Counted from the first letter of the stretch, positions 28,973 to 38,709 are shown. The stretch is 64,000 nucleotides of DNA from Amphritea japonica ATCC BAA-1530 (GCF_016592435.1 NZ_AP014545.1:3480693-3544692), one strand, 5' to 3'. The notes: generated by a model from the letters alone, not told the origin. Numbers and translations are program-made.

Positions 28973-31318
28973 TTATTCCGATCTGAACCAGCGCTTGAAC
29001 AATTCAAGCGGATTACTAACGATAGTATCACCACAGCCGGATGATTCCTGTGGCTCTGACCCCTTAATAAAGGGCAGTTGCCGGGCTCCTTCACAGCCTT
29101 CTCCAGACATTAGTCCGGTAGCATCTTCCACCCAATGATACTCGATATCTTCAGGCCTTTCTGCCATAAATGGCTGGGGCCGCGACTGCTTCATGAACTC
29201 AGTCCAGACTCGCAATGCACCGCTACTACCTGTCAGTGGCAACGGCTTATTATCATCCAGCCCCAGCCAAACTACCGCCAAACGATCACCAGCAAAGCCG
29301 GCAAACCAACTGTCCCGCTGATCATTAGTGGTGCCGGTCTTCCCCGCCACAACCAACTCTCTGGGTAAGCGACTGTAAACCGAACGGGCCGTTCCTTCCG
29401 TGACAACCTCCTGCAAAGCATACTGAATCAGATGCACCGGACCACCGGCTACGGTCTGCATAATGCTGAACGGATAGCGGGATAGTTCCTCATTATGACT
29501 ATCGGTGACCATTCGAATCGCTCGCATCGGCACCTGAAAGCCATTCCCTGCGATAGTCTGATACAGCTGCGCGACTTCCAGCGGCGACAGCGCTGTAGAC
29601 CCAAGCAACATCGACGGATAGGCTTTCACATCTCGCTGAAGCCCCAACCGTTTGAGCATATCAACTACTTTCCCGGTCCCCACCTCAAGCCCCAAACGGG
29701 CGGTCGACTGGTTATAAGAATGCGCCAAGGCACTGTGCAACGGCACCAGGCCATGACTACTACGACTATAGTTTTTCGGTTGCCATACATCACCATTGGG
29801 TAACTGCACATCGACCGGTTCGTCCTCTATGATCGAAGACAGCGTATATCCTTCCTCCAGCGCGGTCAGGTAAACCGCCGGTTTAATCAGCGATCCGACC
29901 GGCCGCAAAGCATCCAGGGCCCGGTTAAACCCCTGATAGCGGGTATTCCGTCCCCCCACAACTGCCAACACTTCGCCACTCAGAGGATTACTCACCACCA
30001 TACTGCCTTCCAGCTCTTTCACCGGCTTGCCATGGCGTTTTTGCAGTTTGGCAACTACCTCAACCAGACTACGCTCAGCACGTATCTGTGCGATCGGATC
30101 AAGCGCAGTAAAGACCCGTAAACCTTCGCTACTCAGTGCTTCTTCCGGATACTCTTCCCGCAGCTGGCGTTTCACCAGATCCATATAGGCCGGATAGGCT
30201 CCTTTCAACAGACTTTGTTGTTTCACCACACCCAGGGACTGCTGTTCAGCTTTGAATCGTTCTGCCGCTGTTATATTGCCCTGCTCCTGCAACACTTGAA
30301 GTACCAGGTTACGGCGCTGAATTGCACGTTGCGGATGCCGTCTGGGATCATAATAAGAAGGGCCTTTTACCATTGCAGCCAGCAGTGCAACCTGATGTAA
30401 CTTTAGCTCCCGAATCGGCTGCGCAAAGAAATACTGACTGGCCAGACCGAATCCGTGAATCGCTCGTGCACCCTCCTGTCCCAGATAGACCTCATTCAGG
30501 TAGGCCTCCAGAATTTCATCTTTGCTGTAATGCAGGTCCAGCAGCATCGCCATCGGAATCTCTGCCAGCTTACGGCTCAACGAACGCTCTGAGCTCAGAT
30601 AGAAGTTCTTAATCAGCTGCTGAGTCAGGGTACTGCCTCCCTGAACAAAACGCTTAGCCTTAACATTAGCCACCATCGCCCGGGCGATACCCCGGGGAGA
30701 CACGCCGTAATGGTTGTAATAGTTACGGTCTTCAATAGCGATAAGCGCATCAACCAGATGCTGTGGTGCCTCAGAGAGCTGAATCAGATCCCGGTCTTCA
30801 TTGTCTCTGGGGTAGATTCCCCCAATCAGCGCAGGTTCTAAACGCGCCAGCGGCAACGATCTGCCAGAGGCATCACGGATCGCACTCAGCTGATCACCAC
30901 GAAACTCGATCAACAACTTACGGGCATCCTCTGGGCCATCGGGAAAGTCAAAGCCTCGGGTGTAAACCCGTGCTCTGGAACTGGCCCATTCTGCGCTGCC
31001 TGGCTGAGAGGCCTGGGCGGTAAACTGATAACCCAGTCCTTTTAACTCAATTTTCAGGTCTTCTCGGCTGAGATTTTGCCCCGGAAAGAGCTCCAGCGGA
31101 CGAGCATAAACTTTCGCAGGTAAGGCCCAGCGCTTGCCCTCAAACTTAGCTTTCACCTGCGCATCAAGATAAACCAGCCCTGCCCCGGCTACGACCAGGA
31201 CAACCAGCGTTAATTTCAATAGTAATTTAAAAAGACGTCGCTTCCAGGACGACTTTTTTGGCGGCGTTTTGCGACTCTTTTGGGAACGGGATGAAGCTGC
31301 CCCTCTCTTTTTTGCCAT
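28973..31318 (-). CDS. mrcB: Penicillin-binding protein 1B (bifunctional murein synthase)
   Basis: A 781-residue class A PBP. Order: basic Ser/Lys-rich cytoplasmic tail, one helix (about residues 31-52), then a UB2H-like domain. The GT51 glycosyltransferase carries IAIEDRNYYNHYGVSPRGIARA (catalytic Glu) and GGSTLTQQLIKNFY. The transpeptidase has active Ser in SLIKP (near residue 480), SYNQS as the SxN motif and KTGTTND as KTG. It polymerises and crosslinks peptidoglycan in the periplasm. The UB2H region fits PBP1B rather than PBP1A. The TPR lipoprotein follows directly. Divergent from the 31390 gene. Confidence 0.95.
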   Translation of the reverse strand: MAKKRGAASSRSQKSRKTPPKKSSWKRRLFKLLLKLTLVVLVVAGAGLVYLDAQVKAKFEGKRWALPAKVYARPLELFPGQNLSREDLKIELKGLGYQFTAQASQPGSAEWASSRARVYTRGFDFPDGPEDARKLLIEFRGDQLSAIRDASGRSLPLARLEPALIGGIYPRDNEDRDLIQLSEAPQHLVDALIAIEDRNYYNHYGVSPRGIARAMVANVKAKRFVQGGSTLTQQLIKNFYLSSERSLSRKLAEIPMAMLLDLHYSKDEILEAYLNEVYLGQEGARAIHGFGLASQYFFAQPIRELKLHQVALLAAMVKGPSYYDPRRHPQRAIQRRNLVLQVLQEQGNITAAERFKAEQQSLGVVKQQSLLKGAYPAYMDLVKRQLREEYPEEALSSEGLRVFTALDPIAQIRAERSLVEVVAKLQKRHGKPVKELEGSMVVSNPLSGEVLAVVGGRNTRYQGFNRALDALRPVGSLIKPAVYLTALEEGYTLSSIIEDEPVDVQLPNGDVWQPKNYSRSSHGLVPLHSALAHSYNQSTARLGLEVGTGKVVDMLKRLGLQRDVKAYPSMLLGSTALSPLEVAQLYQTIAGNGFQVPMRAIRMVTDSHNEELSRYPFSIMQTVAGGPVHLIQYALQEVVTEGTARSVYSRLPRELVVAGKTGTTNDQRDSWFAGFAGDRLAVVWLGLDDNKPLPLTGSSGALRVWTEFMKQSRPQPFMAERPEDIEYHWVEDATGLMSGEGCEGARQLPFIKGSEPQESSGCGDTIVSNPLELFKRWFRSE

Positions 31319-31389
31319 TGGCTACGTATAATCCTCTATAAAATCCGGGCAACTACTTGTTCAATTACTAATCGGCTACTCACAAATCA

Positions 31390-32952
31390 ATGACTCAAGC
31401 ACTGATCACAGCCCTGTCAGATCCAAACAATTATCCTCATCCGGTCACTGATATCCGGGTGATTGAGACGCATATCTCCTGGGTAATTCTGACAGGCGAG
31501 ATTGCTTACAAAATCAAAAAGCCCGTCAATTTCGGGTTCCTTGATTTTACCAGCCTGGAGAGTCGCAAACACTACTGTAATGAAGAACTACGCCTTAATC
31601 AGCGATTAGCCCCCGATATTTATCAGCAGGTTGTGTCTATTTGTGGCTCTGCGGCAAATCCCAGCTTAACGCATAGCGAATTAACTTCATCTGAACTGAC
31701 CGAAGAACCTTTCGAATATGCAGTGCAGATGCGACAGTTTGATGATTCTCTGCGCTTAGACCGCCTATTAGAGAAAAGTGCCCTGACGGCTGAACATATT
31801 GACGCACTGAGCCAGCAAATCGCAAACTTTCATCTTCAGGTCCCCCATGCCAGCACGGATGGTCCCTGGGGAGAGCCAGACACAATCTGGAACGTAGTGA
31901 GTGATAACTTTCTCCATACCGGTGAGCACCTGGATACACTGGATGACTGGATGGAACTGCAGCAACTGGCTTATCAGATCAGTCAGCAGTTTCGCAGCCT
32001 GACACCGAAAATAGAGCAGCGTAAACGGGAAGGCAATATTCGTGAGTGCCACGGCGATCTGCACTTGGCGAATACAACCCTGCTGGATGATCAGGTGCGA
32101 TTATTTGACTGTATCGAATTCAATCTTGAATTTCGCTGGATTGATACCATCTGCGATCTGGCATTTTTGTTGATGGACCTTGAAGCCAACCAGCAGCAAC
32201 AACTTTCTCATCGCGCCCTGAACCGTTATCTGGAGCTAACCGGCGACTACGACGGCACTCAACTACTCAACTTCTATAAGGGTTATCGGGCGATGGTCCG
32301 GGCCAAAGTCTCGATGATCGGCGCCGAACGGGATCTGCAGGAATACCACCGCTATATCAAACTGGCCCTGAGTTACGCCAATAAGCCTTCACCGGTATTA
32401 TTCCTGATGCACGGCGTTTCTGGCAGTGGTAAAAGTTATATCAGCCAGCAACTGCTCGAACGCAGTGGCGCCATCCGCATCCGCTCAGATATTGAACGTA
32501 AGCGGTTGCACCGGGAACTCAGTCTGAAAGGAGACAATCTGGAGCTCTATGGGCATGAGATGAATGTACACACATACAATCACCTCAAAGCGCTGACGCT
32601 AAAGCTACTTAAAGTGGGTGAGTCGGTTATTGTTGATGCGACGTTTATCCGGGAACGTACCCGTACCAGCTATATTCAGATGGCCGAAAAACTCAGCATC
32701 GAAATCCGCATCATCTCCTGCAGCTGTAATCAGGCACTGATGGAGCAACGCCTTGAACGACGTCAGCAGGAAGGCATCGACCCTTCGGATGCGAATGTCG
32801 AGATCATGCGACAACAACAGAGTAGTAAACAACCCTTATCCAAAGCAGAGCAGGCCTTCAGCTACAACGTAAATAGCAACGCTGCAGAACCGATAAAAAA
32901 CCTCTGTGAGCTGATCAGACAGGATCCGCTGATCGCCCTGCCTCTCAGCTAA
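31390..32952 (+). CDS. Two-domain protein: APH-like kinase fold plus P-loop ATPase
   Basis: A 520-residue protein. The N-terminal 330 residues look like an aminoglycoside-phosphotransferase-like kinase, with HGDLHLANTTLLDDQVRLFDCIEFNLEFRWID as the catalytic loop (HGDLHLAN) and metal Asp (DCIE). The C-terminal 180 residues are a zeta-toxin or AAA_33-like P-loop domain with Walker A HGVSGSGKS (near residue 342). This fusion is common in marine gammaproteobacteria and normally of unknown substrate; nothing here indicates antibiotic resistance. It is divergent from mrcB. Confidence 0.85.
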   Translation: MTQALITALSDPNNYPHPVTDIRVIETHISWVILTGEIAYKIKKPVNFGFLDFTSLESRKHYCNEELRLNQRLAPDIYQQVVSICGSAANPSLTHSELTSSELTEEPFEYAVQMRQFDDSLRLDRLLEKSALTAEHIDALSQQIANFHLQVPHASTDGPWGEPDTIWNVVSDNFLHTGEHLDTLDDWMELQQLAYQISQQFRSLTPKIEQRKREGNIRECHGDLHLANTTLLDDQVRLFDCIEFNLEFRWIDTICDLAFLLMDLEANQQQQLSHRALNRYLELTGDYDGTQLLNFYKGYRAMVRAKVSMIGAERDLQEYHRYIKLALSYANKPSPVLFLMHGVSGSGKSYISQQLLERSGAIRIRSDIERKRLHRELSLKGDNLELYGHEMNVHTYNHLKALTLKLLKVGESVIVDATFIRERTRTSYIQMAEKLSIEIRIISCSCNQALMEQRLERRQQEGIDPSDANVEIMRQQQSSKQPLSKAEQAFSYNVNSNAAEPIKNLCELIRQDPLIALPLS

Positions 32953-33003
32953 CCCTTTCTAAAGGAAAAGAGGACGCAGGCAACATTAAGTGACCAGCAT
33001 CCT

Positions 33004-33759
33004 TTATCGGCTACTGAACAATGGACCGGTTTCCGTATCCACCTTGCGTACCATCACCTGATACAGATCGCTTAAGCACGATTCTGTCATCACCTCGTCG
33101 ACCGCGCCTGAAGCCAGCATCTGTCCGTTCTGCAATAACACAACCTGATCCGCCAGCTGGGCTGCCAGATTCAGATCATGCAAGACACAGCAAACTGCGA
33201 CACCTGTGGCCGCTACCTGCCGGATACGCTGCATCAGCAGTTGCTGGTATTTCAGATCCATCTCGCTGACAGGCTCATCCAATAGCAGCACCCGACACTG
33301 ATCACCCACCTGCGCCATCACCCGAGCAACCTGAACCCGCTGCTGTTCGCCTCCTGACAGCCTGGTGTACTGACGTTGCGCCAACTGATCCAGCTCAAAC
33401 TGCGTCAGGTAGTATTTCACCCGCTCAGTCATCGCCACGGCGTCCAGTTGTAATGGATAGCAGCCCAGTGCCACCACCTCTTCAACCCGAAAAGAAAAGC
33501 TTAATGGCTGCTGCTGAGTATACATTGCCAGATAGCAAGCACGCAGTTGTGGGTCAAGCCCTGCCACCGGCTGCTCGTCTAATAATACAGAGCCGCTATC
33601 CGGAGAATGTTGCCCGGATAACAAACCTAATAAACTGGATTTTCCAGCGCCATTAGGCCCCAGCAATACCGTCACTTCACCCGGTTTAAGCTCTAGATTC
33701 ATACCCTGAAGTAATAATTTACCTTGTCGACTCAGACTCAGGTGACTTGCTGTTAGCAT
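33004..33759 (-). CDS. hmuV: ABC transporter ATPase, haem/iron-chelate type (HmuV-like)
   Basis: A 251-residue ATPase: Walker A GPNGAGKSS (near residues 34-42), Q-loop MYTQQQP, signature LSGGEQQRVQVARVMAQ and Walker B VLLLDEPVSEMD, then LHDLNLAAQLADQ as the switch His region. The D-loop reads SEMD where most have SALD. The overall pattern fits HmuV, the haem importer ATPase, but ferric-siderophore and cobalamin ATPases are close relatives. Its start overlaps the permease gene by 7 bases. Confidence 0.82.
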   Translation of the reverse strand: MLTASHLSLSRQGKLLLQGMNLELKPGEVTVLLGPNGAGKSSLLGLLSGQHSPDSGSVLLDEQPVAGLDPQLRACYLAMYTQQQPLSFSFRVEEVVALGCYPLQLDAVAMTERVKYYLTQFELDQLAQRQYTRLSGGEQQRVQVARVMAQVGDQCRVLLLDEPVSEMDLKYQQLLMQRIRQVAATGVAVCCVLHDLNLAAQLADQVVLLQNGQMLASGAVDEVMTESCLSDLYQVMVRKVDTETGPLFSSR

Positions 33760-34745
33760 ATACCTGACTCCTGTTTACGTCGGCTCAGTAATAACAGAAA
33801 GAACGGCCCGCCCACCAGCGCAGTGACTATCCCCACCGGCAGTTCCGCCGGAGAGACCAACAGACGGGAAAGAATATCCGCTACGGTCAGTAACACTGCG
33901 CCCAGCAAACCCGATAACGGCAATAGTCGGCGGTTATCCGGGCCTGTCAGCAGGCGCACCAGATGAGGCACCACCAATCCGACAAAGCCGATAATACCGG
34001 TCAACGCTACGACCGCACCGACGCCCAGAGCAATCAGCAGAATCATCACTCGTTTACAGCGCACAACATCCAGACCTAACAGGCTCGCTTGCTGCTCTCC
34101 CAGTAACAGCAAATTTAATTTCTGACCATAACGGGGCAACAACCATAAAACGGGTAATGCCGCCACCAGCAACACCAAAAGATCCTGCCAGCGACTATGG
34201 TTCAGACTACCCAGCAACCAGAAACTCAACTGCCGCAATTCATTATCGGCAGCAAAGTACTTCAACCCACCCAGCCCAGCGAGGGCAATCGCATTAATCG
34301 CAATACCACAGAGCAACATATTAGTGACAGAGATCCCCTGCAAGGTGACGGCTAACCGAGCCACCAGCAACGTCGTTACCACCCCTCCGGCAAAGGCAGC
34401 CAACGGCAACAGTAATCCACCCAATAACGTCACTGAGCTGCCCAATAGCACCATCACTACACCAGCACTCAACGCTGCTCCTGCAGAAATACCGACCAGA
34501 CCAGGATCCGCAAGGGGATTCCTGAACAGCGATTGAGCAGCTGCACCGGTCATGGCCAACAGAGCTCCGGCTAACAGCGTCAGCAACAAACGCGGCACCC
34601 GCAGCTGCCAGAACACCTGACTGGCGACCGAATCTCCAAACACCTCTGTCAAATCAACGGACACAGGCCCCGTAATCAGCGATAAACCCATCACCAACGG
34701 CAACATCAGCCAGAATAATCCACTGATTTTCATATCGTTCATCAA
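33753..34745 (-). CDS. hmuU: ABC transporter permease of the FecCD/HmuU family
   Basis: A 330-residue membrane protein with about ten helices and FecCD landmarks: RVPRLLLTLLAGALLAMTGAAAQSLFRNPLADPGLVGISAGAA (residues 48-90) and GIIGFVGLVVPHLVRLLTGPDNRRLLPLSGLLGA near 255-290. It forms the channel for haem, siderophore iron or cobalamin. It overlaps tonB at one end and the ATPase gene at the other, giving a tonB-permease-ATPase operon. No periplasmic binding protein or outer-membrane receptor is visible, so substrate is inferred only from the ATPase. Confidence 0.85.
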   Translation of the reverse strand: MMNDMKISGLFWLMLPLVMGLSLITGPVSVDLTEVFGDSVASQVFWQLRVPRLLLTLLAGALLAMTGAAAQSLFRNPLADPGLVGISAGAALSAGVVMVLLGSSVTLLGGLLLPLAAFAGGVVTTLLVARLAVTLQGISVTNMLLCGIAINAIALAGLGGLKYFAADNELRQLSFWLLGSLNHSRWQDLLVLLVAALPVLWLLPRYGQKLNLLLLGEQQASLLGLDVVRCKRVMILLIALGVGAVVALTGIIGFVGLVVPHLVRLLTGPDNRRLLPLSGLLGAVLLTVADILSRLLVSPAELPVGIVTALVGGPFFLLLLSRRKQESGIC

Positions 34746-35524
34746 CGTGTCTCCAATACAAAATCAACCGGGATGCGAACGTAAGACGCTACCGCAATTC
34801 CACCCGCTTGAGCGGGCATAAATTGCCATTGCTGAACCGCCTTGCGGGCCGCACGGTCTAAGAGCTCAGAACCCGAGCTCTGCTCTATAAGCACCTCTTG
34901 GGCATTACCATCCTGACCAATATTTACCCGTAACATTACCTGCCCCTCAACACCCCGTTTGCGGGCTAAACGTGGATACCGGGGCGGCGTTGGTGGCTGA
35001 CGAAACACTGGATTCGACTGATACACTGGCGCGGCCGGAATAGTCTCAGGTGCAGAGACGGCCTGTTGTTTGGGAGAAACTATGGGATCATCGACCCGGG
35101 TAACCCGTGGCTCTGGCGGCGGAAGCACCTCAGTAGTCGCCGGAGCGGTCGGGGAAACGGCACTCTTTTCAGATAACCGCTGGATTGAAGTGTTTGATTG
35201 AGTCGTTTTTATAACCGGCTTTTGGGAAGTCTTAGGTATAATTTTTGAGACCTCTGTTTTGGCCCCCTCTGTTTTGGGCTCAGCTTTATGTGCGCCAACT
35301 TCAGGTATTGCAGGCGGTCCGTTTTCCAGCATTTTTTCAACAGTAGCGGTGGCAACAGAACGGTTTTCGGTCACTTTAATCGCCAAACTCTGGCCTCCTA
35401 AAGCGGGGGAAGCCTTATCTTCCAACCAACCACTACCGATCAGCGTCAGGTGTACCGCGCCAGACAGAAAGATGGTTATGAGGAATATGCGCGACTCAAT
35501 CAGAGCCGCCAGCAGGCTGTTCAC
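34742..35524 (-). CDS. tonB: TonB energy transducer
   Basis: A 260-residue protein with one N-terminal helix (about residues 13-30), a Pro/Lys/Thr-rich periplasm-spanning region, and a C-terminal TonB domain. That domain contains PRYPRLARKRGVEGQVMLRVNIGQDG and the final RKAVQQWQFMPA stretch, with the usual YP-box-like start and WxF end. It couples the ExbBD proton-driven motor to outer-membrane receptors. exbB and exbD are not in the window. The start is GTG at 35524 without a strong ribosome site. Confidence 0.88.
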   Translation of the reverse strand: MNSLLAALIESRIFLITIFLSGAVHLTLIGSGWLEDKASPALGGQSLAIKVTENRSVATATVEKMLENGPPAIPEVGAHKAEPKTEGAKTEVSKIIPKTSQKPVIKTTQSNTSIQRLSEKSAVSPTAPATTEVLPPPEPRVTRVDDPIVSPKQQAVSAPETIPAAPVYQSNPVFRQPPTPPRYPRLARKRGVEGQVMLRVNIGQDGNAQEVLIEQSSGSELLDRAARKAVQQWQFMPAQAGGIAVASYVRIPVDFVLETR

Positions 35525-35653
35525 AAATTCAAATCGCTATAATGTTTATTTAGCATGTATAAGTTATCTGTCGTAACAAAGGCTGGCGATTATAATAGCA
35601 GTATCAGCCAGACAGTCTGATATTTTCTCATGGAACTATTAAGCGGATTCACT

Positions 35654-35980
35654 ATGACCACTACCACTCTGTTATGTCAGCTAAGCGAATTGCCAGAGCA
35701 CGGAGCTAAAGGGTTCGACCTTGACGCGCGTAAACTCTTTGCAGTCAAACGCCAGAAAGAAGTATTTCTCTACGAGAACCGCTGCCCTCATAAAGGGATT
35801 CCGTTGGAATGGATGCCCGATATTTTTCTTGATGCAGAAAAACAGTTTATCCAGTGCTCGACCCACGGAGCACTGTTCACTATCGATCAAGGGCAGTGCA
35901 TCGCAGGCCCCTGTGTCGGTGCCAGACTGCAACAGGTCGACTTCACAATCATCGATGGCGCAATCTGCATCCAGAATTAA
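35654..35980 (+). CDS. Rieske-type [2Fe-2S] ferredoxin
   Basis: A 108-residue Rieske domain. The cluster ligands are visible: CPHKG (Cys and His, near residues 46-48) and CSTHGALF (near 69-72). This is the two-domain Cys-x-His ... Cys-x-x-His pattern of soluble dioxygenase-type ferredoxins. Residue 72 aligns with the expected His. Start: ATG at 35654; an ATG 24 bases upstream lacks a ribosome site. Its partner is unknown. It converges on sfsA, which ends 5 bases away. Confidence 0.85.
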   Translation: MTTTTLLCQLSELPEHGAKGFDLDARKLFAVKRQKEVFLYENRCPHKGIPLEWMPDIFLDAEKQFIQCSTHGALFTIDQGQCIAGPCVGARLQQVDFTIIDGAICIQN

Positions 35981-35985
35981 CAGAC

Positions 35986-36690
35986 TCAGAGGTGAAGCGG
36001 CAATGGGTGACTGATTGTCACTTCCTGTGGGGTAATTTTTGCACCATACGCATAGACCTCAACCCCGGCGAGGACCGCTTCGCGCAACAACTGACCATAT
36101 TCCGGGTCTATATGGTCGGCCGGGTGAACTTGCTCAATCCCCGTATGCGGAACACAAAAAACTAATACCGACCTATGCCCCCGTTCTACCATCAACATCA
36201 ACTCACGCAGATGTTTGGCACCCCGGGTCGTTACCGCATCAGGAAAAGCACCAACGCCCTGTTGCTCCAATAGCGTGACGTTCTTGATCTCCACGTAGCA
36301 GGATGGCCGTTGAGCGTCCTCTAAAAAAAGGTCAATACGGCTATTTTCATCACCGTACTTCACCTCCTGACGAATCGAATCATAGCCCTGCAGCTCGTCA
36401 ATCACGCCATTTTCTATCGCTTCTCTGATCAGACCGTTAGCCCGACCGGTATTGATACAGGCCCAAAACTGTCCTTCAACCTGAACCAATTCCCAGCCAA
36501 ACAGATATTTTCGTTTCAGGTTTCCGGAGTCCTGGATCCAGACTTCACTCCCCGGATCAGCACAGTTCTTCATCGATCCCGTATTCGGGCAATGAACGGT
36601 CAGCTGGCGGCCATTATCCAGTTCAATATCCGCCAGAAATCGCTTATAACGCTTTATCAACCGCCCCTGCTGCATATTTTCCAGTTTCAT
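35986..36690 (-). CDS. sfsA: Sugar fermentation stimulation protein A (SfsA)
   Basis: A 234-residue protein matching the E. coli SfsA length. Typical segments are RLIKRYKRFLADIELDNGRQLTVHCPNTGSMKNC (residues 10-43) and YVEIKNVTLLE (about residues 130-140), which belongs to a PD-(D/E)XK-like fold with Glu and Lys. SfsA is described as a nuclease-like, DNA-binding protein linked to maltose metabolism. Overlaps the aminotransferase gene by 4 bases at its start. Confidence 0.94.
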   Translation of the reverse strand: MKLENMQQGRLIKRYKRFLADIELDNGRQLTVHCPNTGSMKNCADPGSEVWIQDSGNLKRKYLFGWELVQVEGQFWACINTGRANGLIREAIENGVIDELQGYDSIRQEVKYGDENSRIDLFLEDAQRPSCYVEIKNVTLLEQQGVGAFPDAVTTRGAKHLRELMLMVERGHRSVLVFCVPHTGIEQVHPADHIDPEYGQLLREAVLAGVEVYAYGAKITPQEVTISHPLPLHL

Positions 36691-37847
36691 AGCGTCAGTC
36701 GCTTACGCAAACGGGATAACGCTTTCTCTATCTGTGCGATGCCAGTGGTATAGGAAAAACGGATAAACTGATTGGCGCGGTGATCGCCAAAGTCTATACC
36801 CGGGGTCACGGCCACTTTGTCCTGCTCCAGCAGTTCCCAGCAGAAATCAAAGGTATTATCCGTCAGGTGCGATGCGTCAGCATAAACATAGAACGCCCCT
36901 TCCGGGGTCAGAGGAATACCAAAACCCAGTTCACGCAGCCCACTGACCAAAAGATCCCGACGCTCCTGAAAAGCCGTTCGACGCTGCTCAAGAATAGTTG
37001 TTGTTTCCGGACTAAATGCCTCCAGCGCTGCATATTGAGCAATAGTCGGAGGCGAAATAAACAAATTTTGAGCCAGCCGTTCAATCTCGCTAACCGCTGA
37101 TTCAGGCACCACTGTCCAACCTAATCGCCACCCTGTCATACCGAAGTATTTGGAAAAACTATTGAGTACAAACGCATCCTGATCCACTTCAAGTACCGAG
37201 GTCGCATCAAAACCATAGGTCAGCCCATGATAAAGCTCATCCACAACCAGATGCCCGGCCTTCGCCCGGACCGTCTGTGAAATAAGTTCCAACTGCTCCC
37301 GGTGCACCACACTCCCAGTAGGGTTAGCAGGTGATGCCAGTAACACCCCGGCGGTCTGAGCATCCCAGTTCTGCTCTATCAATTCAGGTGTCAGTTGATA
37401 ATTATCACTGGCTTCGGCAGGCACTAGTTGCCCGCGGGCTTCCAATAGCCTTAAGAAACGGGGATTGCAGGGGTAACCCGGGTCCGCCATCATAAAACGT
37501 TGCCCCGGATTAGCCAGCGTGGCAAACACCATTAATAACGCCCCTGAAGCACCGGCGGTTACAATGACTCGCTCAGCAGGGATATCCAGGCCATAACGTT
37601 GTTGATAGAAGCCCGCTATCGCTTCACGCAGCGGTGGGATACCTGCTGCCGGAGTGTATTGAGTGTGCCCAGCACGAATAGCCGCTATACCCGCCTCTGC
37701 AATGGGCTCCGGCGTCGCAAAATCAGGTTCCCCGGCACACATATGCACGACATCATGCCCAAGTGCATCAAGCTCTTTTGCCCGTTTTAACAGGTCCATA
37801 ACCTTAAAGGACTCAATTTCAGCAACACGATCCGACCAGTTACTCAT
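36687..37847 (-). CDS. PLP-dependent aminotransferase, class I/II
   Basis: A 386-residue fold-type I aminotransferase. Landmarks: HMCAGEPDFATP (residues 35-46), YTPAAGIPPLREAIAGFY, ASPANPTGSVV with the PLP Asp/Asn region, and NSFSKYFGMTGWRLGW carrying the PLP lysine (near residue 230). Substrate is not evident from the sequence; similar enzymes act on aspartate, aromatic amino acids or alanine. The start ATG at 37847 gives the family N-terminus. It lies upstream of sfsA with a 4-base overlap. Confidence 0.9.
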   Translation of the reverse strand: MSNWSDRVAEIESFKVMDLLKRAKELDALGHDVVHMCAGEPDFATPEPIAEAGIAAIRAGHTQYTPAAGIPPLREAIAGFYQQRYGLDIPAERVIVTAGASGALLMVFATLANPGQRFMMADPGYPCNPRFLRLLEARGQLVPAEASDNYQLTPELIEQNWDAQTAGVLLASPANPTGSVVHREQLELISQTVRAKAGHLVVDELYHGLTYGFDATSVLEVDQDAFVLNSFSKYFGMTGWRLGWTVVPESAVSEIERLAQNLFISPPTIAQYAALEAFSPETTTILEQRRTAFQERRDLLVSGLRELGFGIPLTPEGAFYVYADASHLTDNTFDFCWELLEQDKVAVTPGIDFGDHRANQFIRFSYTTGIAQIEKALSRLRKRLTL

Positions 37848-38107
37848 TGCAGGCGGTTTCCTTGTGGATATAAAACAAACATTAACAGATGCGCAGATTA
37901 TACATTAGTACTAATCCCAGCAAAGAGTCTCCCGCCCCTCAGGGACTAATAGAGACAAACTAACAACCAAGGGAAAACCTGATAATCACTGCTATAGTTA
38001 AAGGTTATGCAACTGTCACTTTCTGTATACATACAACAGTTTGATAAAGCTAAGGTTTATGAACACTTGGGATTAGATGTTTTTTGACCTACTTTTTTGA
38101 TCTGGGG

Positions 38108-38215
38108 GCTGGTGAAACCTCAACGGTTCTGGTAACTTCAGCTCCCTTCTGATTGTTGGTTTATTTTCACCAGCATCAAGGCCGTTGGTAGAAGCGTTCG
38201 GGCACGGTTGCCCGA
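38108..38215 (+). promoter_or_regulatory. Structured leader in front of dksA
   Basis: The 395 bases upstream of dksA hold two perfect inverted repeats. One is long-range: GCTGGTGAAA (38108-38117) with TTTCACCAGC (38165-38174). The other is local: TCGGGCA, loop CGGT, TGCCCGA (38198-38215), ending 28 bases before the start codon. They could shape translation or decay of dksA mRNA. The rest of 37848-38107 is AT-rich with no gene. Confidence 0.4.
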
Positions 38216-38243
38216 CTTGTAGAAAGAGAAGCGAGGCAGAACT

Positions 38244-38672
38244 ATGCCGAATCAAGATACACAGTTCACACACTTTGAGCCTTATCCTATTAAGGAAGGC
38301 GAAGAGTACATGAATGAGCCTCAAAAGGATCATTTCCGCAATATACTGAATGCCTGGAAACAGGAACTGATGGAAGAGGTTGATCGGACCGTAAACCATC
38401 TACAGGAAGAAGCAACTAACTTTGCTGATCCCAGTGATCGTGCCAGTCAGGAAGAGGAGTTCAGTCTGGAACTTCGTACCCGTGACCGTGAGCGCAAACT
38501 TATCAATAAAATTTCCAAAGCCATGGAAACTATTGATGAAGATGATTACGGCTATTGTAATGCCTGCGGTGTAGAAATCGGAGTGCGTCGTCTCGAAGCC
38601 CGTCCGACTGCAACTTTGTGTATCGATTGCAAAACGCTGGCTGAGATTAAAGAGAAGCAGCTCGGTATCTGA
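38244..38672 (+). CDS. dksA: RNA polymerase-binding transcription factor DksA
   Basis: A 142-residue protein. The coiled-coil tip carries ADPSDRASQEEEF (about residues 68-80), with the two Asp residues that reach the RNA polymerase secondary channel. The zinc site is CNACGVEIGVRRLEARPTATLCIDC, four cysteines (near 109-133). DksA works with ppGpp in the stringent response. It heads the dksA-gluQ-cbrX-cbrA-cbrB-pcnB-folK-panBC cluster known from Pseudomonas. Confidence 0.97.
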   Translation: MPNQDTQFTHFEPYPIKEGEEYMNEPQKDHFRNILNAWKQELMEEVDRTVNHLQEEATNFADPSDRASQEEEFSLELRTRDRERKLINKISKAMETIDEDDYGYCNACGVEIGVRRLEARPTATLCIDCKTLAEIKEKQLGI

Positions 38673-38709
38673 TCTGTTTGCGGCTGATTCTTAATCAGCC
38701 GCTGTTACA

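Noticed and set aside
31390-32952. Aminoglycoside resistance gene
   Set aside because: The APH-like fold is fused to a P-loop domain in a common housekeeping-type family; nothing in the context suggests resistance.
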